Assembly (NCBI RefSeq): GCF_013364355.1
Contig: NZ_CP054931.1
Location: 124,001-188,000 of the forward strand
DNA length: 64,000 nt
DNA from: Stenotrophomonas sp. NA06056
Lineage (GTDB): Bacteria > Pseudomonadota > Gammaproteobacteria > Xanthomonadales > Xanthomonadaceae
Direction of reading: 5' to 3'
The position numbers and the translations under genes were made by a program. The notes below the pieces were generated by a model. It was not told the origin of the DNA. It saw nothing but the letters and a program-made list of their open reading frames with translations, and made no database searches. Positions 46,560 through 55,069 of this stretch are shown here, piece after piece. The stretch's first letter is position 1. The number at the start of each line of letters is the position of its first letter.

Positions 46560-47129
46560 ATGCGCTTGTCCTTCGCCCTTCTGCCGCTGTCCGCCGCCGT
46601 GCTCCTGTCTGCCTGTGGCAGCGCGCCGAAGAAGCCGCAGCCCACACCGCCTCCGGCAACGGTGGTCAGCACCGCCAAGCAGGCCGAAGCCAATCTGGCG
46701 CCTGCCTCGGCCAGCATCGTCAGTGGCCGCCTGGCGTTGATGGTGGAACCTGGCGGCGTGCACCTCACCGGTCTGGTGGGCGGCCTGCAGCCGATGCAGC
46801 AGGCCGGTTTCCACATCCATGAGCGCGGCGACTGCAGCGCGGTGGACGCCAGCAGCGCCGGCAACCACTTCAATCCCGCCGGTGTCGCGCACGGTCGTGC
46901 CGGCAGCGGCAAGCACCACCTGGGCGACATCGACAACCTGCAGGCCGATGCGCAGGGCCGTGCCAACGTCGATGTGCATCTGAAGGGCGTTACTCTGGGC
47001 GGAGGCGCCGCCACGGATATCGCCGGACGTGCACTGGTGGTGCATGCCAAGGCCGACGACTATCGCAGCCAGCCCGCCGGCAATGCCGGCGTCCGCATCG
47101 CCTGCGGTGTGATCCGGGTAATCCGCTGA
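46560..47129 (+). CDS. sodC: Cu/Zn superoxide dismutase lipoprotein (first copy)
   Basis: The protein has 189 residues from ATG 46560 (GGAG upstream). The lipobox is LLSACGS and a Pro-rich linker follows. Copper and zinc ligands are in GFHIHERGDC and GNHFNPAGVAHG, and a late VVHAKADDY. It removes superoxide in the periplasm. The first metal loop is shortened and has GSGKHHLGDIDNL in place of the usual PHHGGDMPNI. It is followed after 33 nt by a second sodC. Confidence 0.92.
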   Translation: MRLSFALLPLSAAVLLSACGSAPKKPQPTPPPATVVSTAKQAEANLAPASASIVSGRLALMVEPGGVHLTGLVGGLQPMQQAGFHIHERGDCSAVDASSAGNHFNPAGVAHGRAGSGKHHLGDIDNLQADAQGRANVDVHLKGVTLGGGAATDIAGRALVVHAKADDYRSQPAGNAGVRIACGVIRVIR

Positions 47130-47162
47130 TCACGCCACCGGCATTTTCCAAGGAGCGTTTCC

Positions 47163-47783
47163 ATGCGTCTGATCCACACTTCGCTGTTCGCCGCCATCGC
47201 CGCACTGGGCCTGGCCGCCTGCAACCAGCAGTCGGCAGCACCGGCCACCGAAACTCCGGCGGCCACCCCGGCCGAAGGCACGGCCGCCCCGGCTGAGCCG
47301 GCTGCCGCCCCGACAGCTGCCACCGAAACCTCGGCCACTGCCGAACTGGCACCGACCCAGGGCAATGAAACCAAGGGTTCGATCACCTTCAAGCTGGTCG
47401 ACGGCAAGGTCCACGCATCCGGCCAGATCACCGGCCTGAAGCCGGGCAGCGAGCACGGCTTCCACATCCACGAGAAGGGTGATTGCAGCGCACCGGACGG
47501 CATGAGCGCCGGCGGCCACTTCAACCCGGGCAAGCAGGACCACGGCAACGTGGCCACCGATCCGCACCACGGCGGCGACATGCCCAACATCAAGGCCGAT
47601 GACAAGGGCGTAGCCACCATCGATGGCCCGGTGTCGAGCAACGTCAACATCGGCAAGGGTGACGATTTCGACATCATCGGCCGCGGCCTGATCGTCCACG
47701 CCGACGCGGACGACTACAAGACCCAGCCGACCGGCAACGCCGGTGCACGCCTGGCTTGTGCAGTGATCAACAAGGCCCCGTAA
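47163..47783 (+). CDS. sodC: Cu/Zn superoxide dismutase lipoprotein (second copy)
   Basis: The protein has 206 residues. The lipobox is LGLAACNQ and an Ala/Pro/Thr-rich linker of about 50 residues follows. The catalytic part is canonical: HGFHIHEKGDC, GGHFNPGKQDHG, DPHHGGDMPNI and LIVHADADDYKTQPTGNAG. It is closer to the family consensus than the neighbouring copy. A strong terminator follows at once, so the two sodC genes likely share one transcript. Confidence 0.96.
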   Translation: MRLIHTSLFAAIAALGLAACNQQSAAPATETPAATPAEGTAAPAEPAAAPTAATETSATAELAPTQGNETKGSITFKLVDGKVHASGQITGLKPGSEHGFHIHEKGDCSAPDGMSAGGHFNPGKQDHGNVATDPHHGGDMPNIKADDKGVATIDGPVSSNVNIGKGDDFDIIGRGLIVHADADDYKTQPTGNAGARLACAVINKAP

Positions 47784-47794
47784 GAAACAGAAAA

Positions 47795-47817
47795 CGCCGG
47801 CGCAAGCCGGCGTTTTT
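47795..47817 (+). terminator. Rho-independent terminator after sodC
   Basis: CGCCGGC (47795-47801), GCAA tetraloop, GCCGGCG (47806-47812), then TTTTT. The stem is perfect. Confidence 0.95.
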
Positions 47818-47833
47818 CTTTGCATCGCTTCCT

Positions 47834-47898
47834 GTAGAGCCGAGCCCACGCTCGGCTGCTCTTCCGGGGCCCTGAGCCGAGCATGGACGCGGCTCTAC
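47834..47898. repeat. Inverted pair of SMAG palindromes
   Basis: GTAGAGCCGAGCCCACGCTC (47834 on) is opposed by a unit ending GCGGCTCTAC (47898). The two are imperfect mirror images. The pair lies 17 nt beyond the sodC terminator. Confidence 0.78.
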
Positions 47899-47922
47899 AA
47901 CACGCCGCGGCCATCCTTCCCG

Positions 47923-48810
47923 TCAGCGCGCCAGCAGCTCGCGCGCGTCCTGCCCAGCCTCGCAATGCACGAACAGCACCGGCACGCCGTGTGCTTCCAG
48001 CACCGCAGCCATCTGCCGCTGGCGCATCAGGAACTGCTCGTAGATGCCTTGCAGTCGCTCGCAGTCGCCCTTGCCGTGGTTGTAATGCGCGCACCAGCCG
48101 GCCGGATCGAACAGCGCCATGCGCGCTTCGCCCTGCGTATAGCGCAGCAACGGCTCGGGCGCGTCAGTCAGCCACTCGTCCTGGCCCGGGGCCATGATCG
48201 CGGTTTCAATCAACGGCCACAGCGCGGCCAGGCCCTGGTTGTCGTACTGCATCGACATCATCGCGGCCAGATCGTTCACGGTGAAATAGCGCGCATGCTC
48301 GACGCGCGCACCGAACGTGTTCTGCGCCATCAGCGCGGTATCGGCGTGGGCCATGCCATTGGCCAGCAACACCTCTTCCAGTGCATTGGCCACGGCCGCC
48401 GTGGTTGCCACCTCGCTGCCGGTCAGCAGGAACGGCACCACCCGCAGGCCACCGCCAACCAGGGTGGCGTCGGCCTGGAACGGCAGCGGCACATCACCGC
48501 TGGCATCGGCGCCGAAGGCCAGCACGCGCGGGCCCTGGTTGCGGCCGGGCGCGCGCATCTGCAGTTCTTCCAGGCGGCGATGGATCGGCCAGCCCGGGCG
48601 CAGCACTTCGGCCGGATCGAAATGGGCGGCGGCGAACACCAGGTCCAGCTCGGCCACCTGTGGCACCAGCTTGGACAGGTCGCGGCCGACGCGTTCGGCC
48701 AGTTCACCGGCCTGTTCAGCGCTGAGCACGGCCTGGCGGGGGATTTCGCCGCCGGCCAGTTCCAGGGCCAGCACGCCAAGGGCATTCATCGCAGGGTCGG
48801 GTTTGCTCAT
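47923..48810 (-). CDS. Conserved protein of unknown function
   Basis: The protein has 295 residues and appears cytoplasmic, with no leader or membrane segment. Notable segments are AAAHFDPAEVLRPGWPIHRRLEEL, ADATLVGGGLRVVPFLLTG and AMMSMQYDNQGLAALWPLIETAIM. The C-terminal part is rich in Cys/His and aromatic residues (GWCAHYNHGKGDCERLQGIY, VLFVHCEAGQDARELL). I do not recognise a family. It is divergent from the thiolase gene, with about 100 nt between them. Confidence 0.78.
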   Translation of the reverse strand: MSKPDPAMNALGVLALELAGGEIPRQAVLSAEQAGELAERVGRDLSKLVPQVAELDLVFAAAHFDPAEVLRPGWPIHRRLEELQMRAPGRNQGPRVLAFGADASGDVPLPFQADATLVGGGLRVVPFLLTGSEVATTAAVANALEEVLLANGMAHADTALMAQNTFGARVEHARYFTVNDLAAMMSMQYDNQGLAALWPLIETAIMAPGQDEWLTDAPEPLLRYTQGEARMALFDPAGWCAHYNHGKGDCERLQGIYEQFLMRQRQMAAVLEAHGVPVLFVHCEAGQDARELLAR

Positions 48811-48918
48811 GGTTCCACGGTTGGCCCATCACAGGGCGGCAGCTACACTTGGCCCCATTATGCCTGCTCTGTCGTGCAGGCCATGTTGCAGACACCCTCA
48901 TCCATGCCAGGTATCTCC

Positions 48919-50199
48919 ATGCCCAACGCTCGTCCCGTCGCCATCCTCGGTGGCGTCCGCATTCCGTTCTGCCGCCAGAACACCGCGTATTCGGATGTCG
49001 GCAACCTCGGCATGTCGGTGCGCACGCTGGGAGCGCTGGTCGAGCGCTTCGGCCTGCACGGCCAGCAGCTGGGCGAAGTGGCGATGGGTGCGGTCATCAA
49101 GCACTCCAGCGACTGGAACCTGGGCCGCGAAGCCACGCTGTCCTCGGGGCTGTCGCCGTTGACCCCCGGCATCACCCTGCAGCGCGCCTGCGGCACCTCG
49201 CTGGACAGCATCATCACCGTCGCCAACAAGATTGCCCTCGGCCAGATCGAGTCCGGCATCGGCGGCGGTTCGGATACCACCTCCGACGTGCCGATCGTGT
49301 ACGGCAAGAAGCTGCGTGCGCGCCTGCTGGCCGCCAACCGCGCCAAGACCACCGGCGACAAGATCCGCGCGCTGACCTCCGGTTTCAAGTTCGCCGAGCT
49401 CAAGCCGGAGTTCCCCGGCGTGGCCGAGCCGCGTACCGGCAAGAGCATGGGCGACCACTGCGAGGACATGGCCAAGGAGTGGAACATCTCGCGTGACTCG
49501 CAGGACGAGTGGGCGGTGTCGTCGCACAAGAAGCTGGCCGCCGCCTATGAGCGCGGTTTCTTCAACGACCTGATCGCACCGTTCCGCGGCGTCGAGCGCG
49601 ACAACATCCTGCGTGCCGACACCTCGCTGGAAAAGCTGGCGACGCTGAAGCCGGCGTTCGACAAGGTGTCCGGCCGCGGCACCCTGACCGCCGCCAATTC
49701 CACCCCGCTCACCGACGGCGCCGCCGCCGTGCTGCTGGCCAGCGAAGAGTGGGCTCGGGCGCATGGCCACGAGCCGCAGGCGTACCTGCGCGACGCACAC
49801 GTGTCGGCCGTCGATTTCGTGCACGGCGAAGGCCTGTTGATGGCCCCGACCGTGGCGGTGCCGGAAATGCTCAAGCGCAACGGCCTGACCCTGCAGGACT
49901 TCGACATCTACGAGATCCACGAAGCCTTTGCCGCCCAGGTGCTGTGCACCCTGCGTGCGTGGGAGAGCGAGGATTACTGCCGCAACCGCCTGGGCCTGGA
50001 TGCGCCGATGGGCCGCATCGACCCGGACAAGATCAACCTGCTGGGTTCGTCGCTGGCCACCGGTCACCCGTTCGCCGCCACCGGTGCGCGCGTGATTGCC
50101 ACGGCCGCCAAGCAGCTGGCCGAGCGTGGCGGTGGCCGTGCGCTGGTGTCGATCTGCACCGCCGGCGGCATGGGCGTAGTGGCGATCGTCGAACGTTGA
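48919..50199 (+). CDS. Acetyl-CoA C-acyltransferase (FadI-like thiolase)
   Basis: The protein has 426 residues from ATG 48919, with an alternative ATG 15 nt upstream. The acyl-accepting Cys lies in LQRACGTSLDSI. The second half has the conserved IHEAFAAQ and GHPFAATGAR histidines and the catalytic CTAGGMG. The layout resembles beta-oxidation thiolase FadI. No FadJ-type partner adjoins it. It could serve fatty acid degradation or acetoacetyl-CoA formation. Confidence 0.92.
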   Translation: MPNARPVAILGGVRIPFCRQNTAYSDVGNLGMSVRTLGALVERFGLHGQQLGEVAMGAVIKHSSDWNLGREATLSSGLSPLTPGITLQRACGTSLDSIITVANKIALGQIESGIGGGSDTTSDVPIVYGKKLRARLLAANRAKTTGDKIRALTSGFKFAELKPEFPGVAEPRTGKSMGDHCEDMAKEWNISRDSQDEWAVSSHKKLAAAYERGFFNDLIAPFRGVERDNILRADTSLEKLATLKPAFDKVSGRGTLTAANSTPLTDGAAAVLLASEEWARAHGHEPQAYLRDAHVSAVDFVHGEGLLMAPTVAVPEMLKRNGLTLQDFDIYEIHEAFAAQVLCTLRAWESEDYCRNRLGLDAPMGRIDPDKINLLGSSLATGHPFAATGARVIATAAKQLAERGGGRALVSICTAGGMGVVAIVER

Positions 50200-50207
50200 A
50201 CACCACG

Positions 50208-50230
50208 GTAGTGCCGGCCGCTGGCCGGCA
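50208..50230 (+). repeat. SMAG-type palindrome
   Basis: GTAGTGCCGGCCGCTGGCCG, then GCA, has a TGCCGGCC/GGCCGGCA stem after the GTAG leader. It starts 8 nt after the thiolase stop. Confidence 0.78.
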
Positions 50231-50241
50231 ACGTTGGAATT

Positions 50242-50270
50242 GAAAACGCCGCCCGATGGGCGGCGTTTTC
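50242..50270. terminator. Bidirectional Rho-independent terminator
   Basis: GAAAACGCCGCCC (50242-50254), GAT loop, GGGCGGCGTTTTC. Both strands carry the A-rich and T-rich flanks. It serves the convergent thiolase and hemY genes. Confidence 0.92.
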
Positions 50271-50283
50271 GTTGTTGCCTCGG

Positions 50284-50307
50284 TGGTTGCCGACCGTTGG
50301 TCGGCAC
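50284..50307. repeat. SMAG-like palindrome
   Basis: GTTGCCGACCGTTGGTCGGC, followed by AC, has a perfect TGCCGACC/GGTCGGCA stem. The GTAG leader is altered. Confidence 0.65.
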
Positions 50308-50320
50308 GCCTCAACCGCAA

Positions 50321-51628
50321 TCACGGCAACCGCGGGTTGCCGAATTCATCGCGCTCTTCGTTGGCGTCATACACCGGCGGCAGCGGTGCAATCGACTGCT
50401 CCTCGACGGTCGCATGCAGCGGCGCGTCGACCACCGCTGTCGGTGTGCGCACCAGTGCCACGCTGTCTTCGCCACGCTGCAGCCGCAGTGCGTTGGTCAG
50501 GCACTGCGCAGCCAGCACGTGCTCGCCCCGTTGTGCGAAGGCTTCGCCCAGCGCTTCCCACGCAGGGGCACCGGCGCCCGCGGCGATGGCTTCATGCAGG
50601 AATGCATCGGCGGCATCCCACTGCTGCTGCGCCAGCGCGATGCGGCCCTGGGCCAGGCGCAGGGCCGCCGAGTCATCGTGCACGTTGCGCCAGCGCTGCA
50701 GGTTGGCCTGGCGCGTAGCCAGACGTTCGGCCGGCAGACGGCCATACAGCGCCCCCAGTTCGTCATCCCAGCGGTGGTCCAGGGCCTGCTCAAGCGCCAG
50801 CAGTGCCGGTTCGTCCCAGTCCAGTGCAACCGCACGGGTGGCGTAGGCGGCAACCACGTCCGGGGTCGGTCGCAGCGCCTTCGGCGTGGCTTCCCATTGC
50901 GCAGCCAGGGCATTGACGTCGCCCGCCTCCAGCAGTGCCTGTGCGGCCAGGCGTGCTTCCAGTTCGCTGCTGGCCTCGGCCGGCAGCACCTTGGTCTGGC
51001 GCAGTGCGCCCAGCTGGCCGTACGCCTCGTGCGCGCGGCCAGCACGTGCCAGCGCTTCGGTGCGCAGCCACAGACCGCGCGGGGGCAGCGGCTGGATTGC
51101 CGCCACGTCCAGTACATTGATCGCATCCACCGGCAGATCGCTGGCGAGCAGCTGTTCGGCACGCAGCAGCGCCTGCAACGTCGCATCGCTTTCGCCCAAG
51201 CGCTGCAGCAGCGCCTCGGCAGCGGGTGCATCGGCGCGCACCTGTGCGCTGCGCACAGCATTGGCCAGTGCAACCCCGCTGACTTCCGGATCCTTGGCGG
51301 CACCGTCCAGCAGCTTCTCAGCGCGCTGCCACTGGCCATGCTCGTACGCCAGCAGGCCATCGATCAGGCGCACCCGGCCCTGCTTGCGGCGGTAGCGGCC
51401 CCAGGCACGGAACGGTGCGGCGATCAGGCTCCACAGCAGCCACAGCACCAGCACGCCGATCACCGACAGCAGCGCCACCTTCGGCAGGTTGCTGTGGTAG
51501 TCGTAGCCGGCGTAGCGCAGGGTCACTTCGCCGTAGCGGTTCAGGTCATCGGTGCCGAGCCATTGCGCGGCAACCACGCCAATGGCTACGGCCAGCAACA
51601 GCACGACCAGTGATTGCAGGGGTTTCAT
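50321..51628 (-). CDS. hemY: HemY protein, TPR-containing
   Basis: The protein has 435 residues. Two N-terminal membrane helices (residues 5-22 and 50-70) flank the conserved GEVTLRYAGYDYHSNL segment of HemY_N. The C-terminal half is TPR-like. It is the last gene of the hemD-hemX-hemY block. HemY of this type is not the Gram-positive oxidase of the same name. It is thought to organise late haem synthesis at the membrane; the exact role is unproven. Confidence 0.93.
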   Translation of the reverse strand: MKPLQSLVVLLLAVAIGVVAAQWLGTDDLNRYGEVTLRYAGYDYHSNLPKVALLSVIGVLVLWLLWSLIAAPFRAWGRYRRKQGRVRLIDGLLAYEHGQWQRAEKLLDGAAKDPEVSGVALANAVRSAQVRADAPAAEALLQRLGESDATLQALLRAEQLLASDLPVDAINVLDVAAIQPLPPRGLWLRTEALARAGRAHEAYGQLGALRQTKVLPAEASSELEARLAAQALLEAGDVNALAAQWEATPKALRPTPDVVAAYATRAVALDWDEPALLALEQALDHRWDDELGALYGRLPAERLATRQANLQRWRNVHDDSAALRLAQGRIALAQQQWDAADAFLHEAIAAGAGAPAWEALGEAFAQRGEHVLAAQCLTNALRLQRGEDSVALVRTPTAVVDAPLHATVEEQSIAPLPPVYDANEERDEFGNPRLP

Positions 51629-51634
51629 ACGGGC

Positions 51635-52615
51635 TTACCTCCGGTCGGTCTGGGTACGCAGTTGTTGCAGGGTGCTGCCAAGCACGGTGTCATCGGCCTG
51701 CAGAGGCAGCGTGCGCAGGGCATGGAGTTCAGCACGTTGCGCGCGCAGGTCCGGTGAATCCGGCCAGCGCCGTTGTGCCCACAGATCGATTCTGTTCAGC
51801 GCGGCATCGCGGCCGCTGCCGTCGCCGCGTTCGATCGCTGCACGCGCCAGGGTCAGTTCCAGCTGCAGCGCCGTGTCGATGGTGGTGCGCTCGGCCGAGG
51901 TCAGCGGGCCGTTCAGACGACTCGGGGTGATGTCCACGAACGGTGCCAGAGCGGCCTGCCACCACGGTTTTGCGGTGGTGTCGGCCGGCGTCGGCGCGAT
52001 CTGCGAAGGCAGGCCCTGCAGGGCCTTGCCCAGCGCGTCCAGGCGCTGCAGTGACTGCACGCGAGGGCCAGCGCCCAACGCATCCAGCGCGTTGCGTTCC
52101 TGCACCAGTGCCTGGCGCAGGTTGAGGCCGTCGCTGTCGGGAAGATCGGCCAATGCGGTGGCGGCAAGCGCATACAGTCGGCGCGATCCGTCAACGTCAT
52201 CAGCGAAGGCCAGCCGCTGTGCGGCCTGGGTCAGCAGCAGTTCTGCCTCATCGCGCTGCACGGCTTGGCGCCCCTGGTTGGCGCTGTCGGCCAGCTTGGC
52301 CAGGTTCTCTTCAAGCAGGGCACTGCGCTGCGACAGGCCCAGCATTTCATCGCGCAGCACCCGATTGGTGGTGGCCGCATCCTGCAGGCGCTGGCTGGCG
52401 GCACGCTGGTCGCGGCGCAAGGCCTCCACCGTGTCCTCCAGCCCCTTCAGCTGCACGGCCGTGGTCTGCGCCTGCGCCAGCTGGTCGCTCTGCTGCTTCT
52501 GCCAATAGTGGTAACCGGCATAGCCGCCTGCGCCCAGCACCGCCAGCACGGCAAGCGGCAACAGCCAGCGCATGGGGCGATGGGGCGATGGAGCGGGCGG
52601 CAGAGTGTCGTTCAT
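51635..52615 (-). CDS. hemX: HemX-like membrane protein
   Basis: The protein has 326 residues. A single N-terminal membrane helix (LLPLAVLAVLGAGGYAGYHYW) is followed by a long coiled coil (about residues 45-110) and a domain rich in Leu/Ala. It is often annotated as uroporphyrinogen-III C-methyltransferase, but no methyltransferase motif is visible. hemY starts 6 nt after its stop. It probably scaffolds haem enzymes at the membrane. Confidence 0.9.
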   Translation of the reverse strand: MNDTLPPAPSPHRPMRWLLPLAVLAVLGAGGYAGYHYWQKQQSDQLAQAQTTAVQLKGLEDTVEALRRDQRAASQRLQDAATTNRVLRDEMLGLSQRSALLEENLAKLADSANQGRQAVQRDEAELLLTQAAQRLAFADDVDGSRRLYALAATALADLPDSDGLNLRQALVQERNALDALGAGPRVQSLQRLDALGKALQGLPSQIAPTPADTTAKPWWQAALAPFVDITPSRLNGPLTSAERTTIDTALQLELTLARAAIERGDGSGRDAALNRIDLWAQRRWPDSPDLRAQRAELHALRTLPLQADDTVLGSTLQQLRTQTDRR

Positions 52616-52719
52616 CGGGCTTCCTTGTCGGCGGCAACACCGGAACCGATCCGGCAGGCAGCGTTGTGCACAGCATCACTGTTGCCGACGACACCGGCAA
52701 GCCGCCGCCGGGTGCCTGT

Positions 52720-53508
52720 TCAGGTCGCTGCCGGCCCGGTGAGCGCAGCGTGTGCAGCGGCGATCAACTGAAGGTGCGTGGGACCTTCGCTGCGCACCAC
52801 CCGCGTCAGCCCCAGCGCCAGCGCCTGCGCGCCCAGCCGGTCGCTGGCCACCAGACCGATGGCGTTCGCCTGCAGCCGATGCTGCCAGGGCGCAGGCAGC
52901 TGCTGCCAGACACGCTGCAATGCCTCGCCACTGCTGATCGCCAGCAGCCAGGGCGTCGGAGAACGGGCCAAACGCGCCAACATGCGTCGCGACAAGCGCA
53001 GTGGCAGCCGTCGATAGACATCGGCGCGGATGATGTGCGCGCCGGCGGCCTGCAGTTCGGCGGCAATCAGGCCGCGGCCTCCCGGTGCGGTCACCAGCCC
53101 GATCTGCATGCCGCGCACATCGCCCAGCACCGGCATCGCCAGCAGCCCCTCGCTGTCCATCCGCTGGGGCGCATGGACGTCGGTGACACCCTGTGCCAGC
53201 AGGGCACGCGCGGTGCCTTCGCCCACGGTCAGCCACGGGCTGCGTTGCGCCGTCGCCAGCGGCAGCAGGCTGGCCGCCGCCGCAACGGCCGCCGGGCTGG
53301 TGAACACCACCCGATCGCTGGTCAGCGCCCGTTTCAATTGCTGCAAAGCGGCAATGCCCTGCATACGTTGCAGCCGCCAGGGCGAAAGCGCGACAGTGCG
53401 GCCTCCCAGCGCAGCTGCGGCGTGGCGCAGCGTCGACTGTTGGCCCTGCGGGCGCAGCGAGATCAGGGTCCAGCCAGTGGGTATCGTATGGTTGGCCATT
53501 CCCGTCAT
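52720..53508 (-). CDS. hemD: Uroporphyrinogen-III synthase
   Basis: The protein has 262 residues. HemD shows low motif conservation, but VVFTSPAAVAAAA, TVGEGTARAL, IGLVTAPGGRGLIAAEL and LAISSGEALQRVWQQL match the two-lobed family pattern. It turns hydroxymethylbilane into uroporphyrinogen III. ATG 53508 is used; ATG 53499 is also possible. It is followed by hemX after about 100 nt and is divergent from a thioesterase gene with only 35 nt between starts. Confidence 0.9.
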   Translation of the reverse strand: MTGMANHTIPTGWTLISLRPQGQQSTLRHAAAALGGRTVALSPWRLQRMQGIAALQQLKRALTSDRVVFTSPAAVAAAASLLPLATAQRSPWLTVGEGTARALLAQGVTDVHAPQRMDSEGLLAMPVLGDVRGMQIGLVTAPGGRGLIAAELQAAGAHIIRADVYRRLPLRLSRRMLARLARSPTPWLLAISSGEALQRVWQQLPAPWQHRLQANAIGLVASDRLGAQALALGLTRVVRSEGPTHLQLIAAAHAALTGPAAT

Positions 53509-53543
53509 TATGCGGGCCCTTTGTTGTCGTGGTCTCTGCTCCG

Positions 53544-54011
53544 ATGTCCGTTGATGCTCTGACTTCCTCGCTGGCCGCCCTGCAGGACGTGCTGGACTGC
53601 ATGCCGGCGGTCCGCGCCATGCAGATCCAACTCGATGGCTATGCCGACGGCGTGCTGCGCATCACCGCGCCGCTGGCCGCCAACGTCAACGACAAGGGCA
53701 ACGCCTTCGGTGGCAGCCTGGCCTCGGTGCTGACCCTGTCCGGCTGGGCGCTGGTCAGCCTGCGCCTGCGCCTGGCCGGCCATGACGCCGAGGTCTACGT
53801 GGCCGACAGCAACCTGCGCTACCTGGCGCCGGTCTATGAAGACCTGCATGCCCATGCAGAAGCGGCCGAAGCAACCGGCTGGGATGCCTTCCTGAACACC
53901 TTCCGCCAGCGCCGCAAGGCCCGCATCAGCATCGTCGCGACCCAGCCCGGCGCCGATGGCAAGGCCGCGGCCGAATTCAGTGGTCGTTTCGTTGCCTTCG
54001 CCAAAGGGTAG
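53544..54011 (+). CDS. YiiD-C-type thioesterase
   Basis: The protein has 155 residues. The YiiD_C hotdog signature is present: APLAANVNDKGNAFGGSLASVLTLSGWALV and VYVADSNLRYLAPV. ATG 53544 is preferred over a GTG five codons upstream. The substrate is unknown. The gene starts very close to hemD on the other strand and is followed after 32 nt by a small secreted protein gene. Confidence 0.88.
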   Translation: MSVDALTSSLAALQDVLDCMPAVRAMQIQLDGYADGVLRITAPLAANVNDKGNAFGGSLASVLTLSGWALVSLRLRLAGHDAEVYVADSNLRYLAPVYEDLHAHAEAAEATGWDAFLNTFRQRRKARISIVATQPGADGKAAAEFSGRFVAFAKG

Positions 54012-54043
54012 GATGGCAGGCTGACGCCCTGCGGAATCCACCG

Positions 54044-54475
54044 ATGCGCCGCCTCATCCAGATCCTCCTGTGTTCCCTGCTGCTGCTCAGCGCCGCCGCC
54101 GGTGCTGCCGCCGACGACCTCAGCCGCAAGCAGCGCAAGCTGCTGGAAGAGACCCAGATCGCCTACGGCGCCACCATCCGCTGGGGCAGCATGGACGACG
54201 CCATCAGCTACCTGGACCCGCAGCTGCGCAAGTCCAAGCCGCCCACTGAATTCGAACTCAACCGCTATGCCCAACTGCGCGTGTCGTCCTACCGCGAGCG
54301 CAGCACGGCAGCGCTGGACGGCGGTCTGGTCGAGCGCCGGGTCGAAATCGGGGTGATCAACCAGAACACCCAGGCCGAGCGCACCGTGGTGGTGACCGAG
54401 CGCTGGCGCTGGGATCCGGAAGCCAAGCGCTGGTGGCAAAGCGCGGGCCTGCCGGACCTCTGGCAGGGGCAGTGA
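54044..54475 (+). CDS. Small exported protein of unknown function
   Basis: The protein has 143 residues with a signal peptide of about 23 residues (LLCSLLLLSAAAGAAA). The mature part is charged and soluble: KQRKLLEETQIAYGATIRWGSMDDAISYLDP, then an antiparallel-looking region ERSTAALDGGLVERRVEIGVIN and a late TERWRWDPEAKRWWQ. No named family is recognised. Confidence 0.8.
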   Translation: MRRLIQILLCSLLLLSAAAGAAADDLSRKQRKLLEETQIAYGATIRWGSMDDAISYLDPQLRKSKPPTEFELNRYAQLRVSSYRERSTAALDGGLVERRVEIGVINQNTQAERTVVVTERWRWDPEAKRWWQSAGLPDLWQGQ

Positions 54476-54532
54476 CGGGTCGCGTCCGGCTTGTGCGACA
54501 ATCGGCGCCCGCTTAATCGACCCGTGACCTGA

Positions 54533-54970
54533 GTGAATTACGAAGAGTTGCTGGCCTTCGCAGGCCGAAACCCGATGCTGTCCGCGGCCCTGGTCGGCCT
54601 GACCGTGGCCCTCATCGTCACCGAAATCCGCCGCCTGTTCCGGGGCTTCAAGGGCATCAAGCCCGCCGAACTGACCCAGCTGATCAACGCGGGCGGCACG
54701 GTGGTAGTTGATCTGTCGCCCAGCGCTGATTTCGAAAAAGGCCACATCGCCGGCAGCCGCAGCGCCCAGGCCAGCGCGTTCGGCCCCGAACACAAGCTGG
54801 TGGCCAATGCCAAGCAGGCCCCGGTGGTTCTGGTGTGCCGCAGCGGCAACGCGTCCGAGACCGCTGCCAAGGCGCTGAAGAAGGCCGGCTTCGAGAAGGT
54901 CTTCGTGCTCGACGGCGGCATCCCCGCGTGGCAGCAGGCAGAACTGCCGCTGGTCAAGGGCCGCAACTGA
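54533..54970 (+). CDS. Membrane-anchored rhodanese-like protein (YibN type)
   Basis: The protein has 145 residues, starting with GTG 54533. One N-terminal membrane helix (MLSAALVGLTVALIVTEI) is followed by a rhodanese domain with catalytic Cys in VLVCRSGNAS. The gene sits before secB and gpsA, as yibN does in E. coli, although the grxC normally between them is absent. It may transfer sulfur at the inner membrane. A possible -10 (GACAAT) lies about 40 nt upstream. Confidence 0.92.
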   Translation: MNYEELLAFAGRNPMLSAALVGLTVALIVTEIRRLFRGFKGIKPAELTQLINAGGTVVVDLSPSADFEKGHIAGSRSAQASAFGPEHKLVANAKQAPVVLVCRSGNASETAAKALKKAGFEKVFVLDGGIPAWQQAELPLVKGRN

Positions 54971-55069
54971 TCGCAGGCGGTGGCGGATGTGGCCTTGTTT
55001 GCGCCCTCCGCCGCCCCCATCGCAGTAATTCGACCATCGTTTTCATTGCATTCACTGGAGTTACTGGAA

